Made by a program: the position numbers and the translations under genes. Of a DNA stretch of 6,865 bases, positions 6,491 through 6,865 are shown piece after piece. The notes beneath the pieces were generated by a model, which did no database searches, had not been told where the DNA came from, and saw only the letters and a list, made by a program, of their open reading frames with translations. The first letter of the stretch is position 1; each line of letters opens with the position of its first letter. The DNA is from Nitrospira bacterium HGW-Nitrospira-1 (GTDB taxonomy: Bacteria; Nitrospirota; Thermodesulfovibrionia; Thermodesulfovibrionales; UBA6898): contig PGYF01000074.1 of assembly GCA_002839535.1 (NCBI GenBank), forward strand, positions 1 to 6,865. Direction: 5' to 3'.

Positions 6491-6581
6491 GCAAAACAGA
6501 AAAATTTTCTCTACATTTTTTTTAATCGCCTGCCCCCCCAATTTTTTTTCAATTAAGGAAACGAAAATTTTTCTGTTTTGC
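6491..6581. repeat. Exact 19-bp inverted repeat with 53-base centre
   Basis: GCAAAACAGAAAAATTTTC at 6491-6509 is the exact reverse complement of 6563-6581. The 53-base centre holds two T8 runs and a C7 run. The arms read as terminal inverted repeats of a 91-base unit or as the stem of a long hairpin. No coding capacity lies inside, and I see no flanking direct duplication that would mark transposition, so a miniature mobile element is possible but not shown. Confidence 0.75.
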
Positions 6582-6624
6582 CTTTCTCTTGCGAGAGGAA
6601 GCGCGGAAACGTTCCCACCCCATT

Positions 6625-6652
6625 GTCCCGCTTTGCGGGACTGGCAAGCGGG
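6625..6652. repeat. Two competing GC-rich hairpins
   Basis: GTCCCGC (6625-6631) pairs exactly with GCGGGAC (6635-6641) over a TTT loop. Alternatively CCCGCTTTGC (6627-6636) pairs with GCAAGCGGG (6644-6652) with a single bulged base. The two cannot form together. Confidence 0.6.
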
Positions 6653-6661
6653 CGGAGTTTA

Positions 6662-6689
6662 TCCCGTTGGAGAACGGGACCCGATTTTT
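6662..6689 (+). terminator. Possible rho-independent terminator
   Basis: TCCCGTT (6662-6668) pairs exactly with AACGGGA (6673-6679) over a GGAG loop, and T5 follows at 6685-6689. The five bases between stem and T-run are more than usual, and the site is over 250 bases beyond holA, so this is a weak candidate. The hairpin may simply belong to the repeat cluster. Confidence 0.3.
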
Positions 6690-6740
6690 CTGCGGCGGCG
6701 GGGCTACGAATCAAAAGGGTGGCGGGTGGGGTTAGTATTT

Positions 6741-6854
6741 GAATTATCTCACAAAAAATCAATTTCCCGAATTGCCTCATCTAAAATCTACATGAAAGTG
6801 AATCGTTGCCTCATTTAAAAAACTATACGAAAAAATATCAAAATAGTCTCTCAT
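6741..6854. repeat. Short degenerate direct repeats in an AT-rich tail
   Basis: TTGCCTCATCTAAAA (6772-6786) recurs as TTGCCTCATTTAAAA (6806-6820), 14 of 15 bases identical. Weaker copies with a shared CTCA core lie at 6741-6751 (GAATTATCTCA) and 6848-6854. CTCA cores start at 6748, 6776, 6810 and 6850, so spacing is irregular (28, 34, 40), which does not fit a CRISPR array. They could be protein-binding sites ahead of a gene beyond the window. Confidence 0.45.
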
Positions 6855-6865
6855 AAATCAAAAAT

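Larger units (their letters stand above)
6409..6865. other. Gene-free, repeat-rich stretch after holA
   Basis: I find no credible gene in these 457 bases: the open frames present are short, start inside repeats, lack ribosome sites and resemble no family. The left two-thirds (to about 6735) is a dense series of hairpins, homopolymer runs (T8 at 6516-6523, C7 at 6533-6539, T8 at 6542-6549) and GC-rich palindromes. From about 6735 to the end the base composition turns sharply AT-rich with short direct repeats. The rpsT gene often found near holA is not seen. Confidence 0.7.

Noticed and set aside
6717..6731. G-quadruplex at the end of the hairpin cluster
   Set aside because: One of the four G-runs has only two Gs, so at best a weak two-tetrad structure could form.
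6450..6818. Plus-strand frame of 122 codons after holA, and a reverse frame of 75 codons at 6553-6780
   Set aside because: Both run through hairpins and homopolymer tracts, have no ribosome site and no recognisable fold; they look like translated repeat DNA.
6741..6854. Remnant CRISPR array
   Set aside because: Repeats are only about 11-15 bases, imperfect, and irregularly spaced, with no cas gene in view.

Overview
The window looks like a chromosomal piece from an anaerobic, diderm (LPS-bearing) bacterium of moderate GC. The gene order leuS-lptE-holA is a widespread Gram-negative arrangement. The indolepyruvate:ferredoxin oxidoreductase pair iorA-iorB points to ferredoxin-based anaerobic amino-acid metabolism. 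Nitrospirota- or Desulfobacterota-like lineages would fit, but that is inferred from gene content and general protein character, not from a search.

Layout. Positions 1-2305 on the minus strand hold iorA followed by iorB, overlapping by 17 bases; iorB runs off the left edge. Positions 2306-2474 are a divergent control region with a perfect 11-bp inverted repeat, a likely iorA promoter overlapping it, and a clear TATAAT box for the genes on the plus strand. Positions 2475-6408 on the plus strand are a tightly packed operon: leuS (TTG start), lptE 3 bases later, then holA overlapping lptE by ATGA. Positions 6409-6865 have no credible gene; they hold clustered hairpins, a 19-bp long inverted repeat, homopolymer runs and an AT-rich tail with short direct repeats.

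How the genes work together. IorA and IorB form a TPP- and iron-sulfur-dependent enzyme that converts aryl-pyruvates to aryl-acetyl-CoA while reducing ferredoxin. LeuS charges tRNA-Leu, LptE is the outer-membrane lipoprotein partner of the LPS-inserting protein LptD, and HolA is the delta subunit of the DNA polymerase III clamp loader. The plus-strand set is a housekeeping operon with no shared pathway.

Two points stand out. First, leuS carries three separate palindromic, low-complexity repeat elements inserted in frame at loop-like positions, two of them built from 7-bp units. Second, holA is broken into two overlapping reading frames and lacks roughly 22-26 residues at the junction. This is either a real deletion/frameshift, an assembly fault, or less likely a genuinely split delta subunit. 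No mobile element, CRISPR array, tRNA or rRNA was recognised, and I see no clear novel multi-gene system.
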